Part shown: positions 62,485-63,413 of the stretch, piece by piece
How positions within the stretch are numbered: the first letter of the stretch is position 1
Layout: each line of letters begins with the position of its first letter
From: Pseudomonas cichorii
GTDB taxonomy: Bacteria; Pseudomonadota; Gammaproteobacteria; Pseudomonadales; Pseudomonadaceae
Assembly (NCBI RefSeq): GCF_015471405.1
Contig: NZ_BLVZ01000024.1
Location: forward strand, 1 to 63,413
Direction of reading: 5' to 3'
Length of the DNA: 63,413 nucleotides
The notes under the pieces: model-generated
The model's input: the letters and a program-made list of their open reading frames with translations, nothing else
Told to the model about the DNA's origin: nothing
Database searches by the model: none
Position numbers and translations under genes: made by a program

Positions 62485-62533
62485 TTCGCGACTGAAGTCG
62501 CTCCTACTCAGGTAGGAGCAAATTTATTCGCGA
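62485..62533. repeat. REP inverted pair after the pirin gene
   Basis: TTCGCGACTGAAGTCGCTCC (62485-) faces GTAGGAGCAAATTTATTCGC (62512-62533) with a four-base spacer, starting three bases after the pirin stop. It marks the edge of an AT-rich gap. Confidence 0.88.
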
Positions 62534-63078
62534 TAATCGATCACTCCATACTATCAATAAGCATCCGGGCGTGACGCTCAAAACAAATAAATGACTGTTT
62601 AGCAATAAGCATTATAGCTTTTCATTGATCTATTGTTTGTCGAAAAGCTTCACAGCATCGCCGGGCTGTACTTACACGCAACCAGGATTACCGCTATCAC
62701 TCGGCAACCTTGCAACACGGACACGATTCCAAACACCATGGAAAGCCCTCTCTATTCGCCGCTCTGAATGAGTATTGCCAAGGCCAGCACTTGTAATAAA
62801 TACGCCGATAGACGCTTCTCAGACAGCATTGGCAGATACTTTGGAGGTGATATTCTGACATGCTCAAATCCCTCCCCTCAAATGCCAGCACTCGCCCCTC
62901 ACGAATGAAATATACCGTTACAAAAATAACACCCCCTCTTATATTTTGGGACGACTCTTCCGCTCAAGGTTAACTGACAACAGCCGAGAAAAACTGCAGA
63001 GATTTTTTGCTTCAACTTGTAAGCAAACGCTGATTTTATAAGACCGCGTCCAACATCCTCAAATAGGGAAGAAGAAAA
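62534..63078. other. AT-rich gap upstream of the RTX-type gene
   Basis: 545 bases, notably A+T-rich. A minus-strand open frame at 62697-62891 has eight Cys codons but no known pattern and is not called. A weak inverted repeat AGCTTTTC / GAAAAGCT is at 62616-62649. The promoter of the following gene must be near its right end. Confidence 0.55.
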
Positions 63079-63413
63079 ATGGCAGTTATTACTGGAACAG
63101 CTGGTGCAGATACGCTAACTGGCACCGCTGGGGATGATGAGATCAATGCTCTGGCCGGAAACGACTTGATCAAGGGCTCGGCTGGTGCAGACAAAATTGA
63201 TGGCGGTGCTGGTTCAGATACTGTTGACTATTCGGCATCTACCGAAGGTATAAATATAAATGTGCGCTTGGGAGTTGGACTTGTTGGACGGGGTGGCGAC
63301 GCTGAGGGGGATACTCTCAATGGTATCGAAACCGTCATTGGAACTGCCTTCAATGACGTCTTCACCGCTGGCCCCTACTCCTCAGTGGTAGGAGTACGAC
63401 TCGAAGGCGGTGC
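63079..63413 (+). CDS. RTX / hemolysin-type calcium-binding protein, 3' partial
   Basis: The N-terminal 111 residues are in the window and the gene runs off its end. AGGGAAGAAGAAA precedes the ATG at 63079. The first residues already consist of RTX-type nonapeptide repeats with the GGxGxDxUx pattern: GTAGADTLT, GTAGDDEIN, ALAGNDLIK, GSAGADKID, GGAGSDTVD. A less regular segment follows (YSASTEGININVRLG, GDTLNGIETVIGT). These loops bind calcium after export by type I secretion. The C-terminal part, which would tell whether it is a protease, adhesin, lipase or epimerase, is outside the window. Confidence 0.85.
   Translation, partial: MAVITGTAGADTLTGTAGDDEINALAGNDLIKGSAGADKIDGGAGSDTVDYSASTEGININVRLGVGLVGRGGDAEGDTLNGIETVIGTAFNDVFTAGPYSSVVGVRLEGG

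Noticed and set aside
10778..62533. Spaced repeats as a possible CRISPR array
   Set aside because: The nine copies are scattered over 52 kb, are palindromic pairs and have no regular unique spacers; they are REP elements.
62697..62891. 64-codon cysteine-rich frame in the AT-rich gap
   Set aside because: Cys spacing fits no known zinc or disulfide motif, and no ribosome site is visible.

Overview
The window is a 63.4-kb piece of a Pseudomonas chromosome, most likely from the P. syringae / P. fluorescens lineage. Evidence is the 83-residue OprI lipoprotein next to a tesA-ybbA-ybbP block, a pabB-thrH-cysH-cysB block, the fabA-fabB pair, a kdpFABCDE operon, and many copies of a Pseudomonas REP palindrome (core GGAGCGAATTTATTCGCG and variants). 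The species call is an inference. I see no tRNA, rRNA, CRISPR array, complete IS element or prophage.

Layout. 1-9.4 kb is accessory: the 3' part of an Rhs/YD-repeat protein with a proline-rich variable tip, two convergent genes for related Ig-like proteins without signal peptides, and a pertactin-type autotransporter. 9.4-17.4 kb is core metabolism: pabB, thrH, cysH, cysB, a universal stress protein, panE with a 5'-nucleotidase, and a DAHP synthase. 17.4-24.5 kb covers the envelope: GNAT, oprI, an L,D-transpeptidase, tesA divergent from ybbA-ybbP, and greB. 24.6-34.3 kb holds two chemoreceptors, DoxX, an MltF-like transglycosylase, TatD, a thioesterase and a CHAD protein. 34.3-40 kb holds a MoxR-DUF58-TgpA operon, a small lipoprotein and a patatin. 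40-48.1 kb is the high-affinity potassium system kdpFABCDE, including the 29-residue KdpF. 48.4-51.1 kb is a two-component pair followed by an EF-hand protein of the XopAW type. 51.1-57.3 kb is a leftward run: AI-2E-type permease, DUF4892, two alpha/beta hydrolases, hotdog thioesterase, sixA, DUF4389 and gpsA. 57.6-62.5 kb holds a hybrid sensor kinase, fabA-fabB and a pirin. The window ends inside an RTX-type calcium-binding protein gene that follows an AT-rich gap.

The most interesting non-coding structure is repetitive. There are nine inverted REP pairs. Two are matching 88-bp composite units 13 kb apart, one sits inside the kdp operon between kdpB and kdpC, and one supplies the last codons and stop of pabB. 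A separate element of about 194 bp at 34279-34472 has 11-bp inverted ends and is flanked by perfect 11-bp direct repeats. It looks like a MITE-like insertion, and half of a relative lies upstream of kdpF. The best candidate for an undescribed protein system is the Rhs / paired Ig-like / autotransporter block at the left end. Its function cannot be settled from sequence alone.
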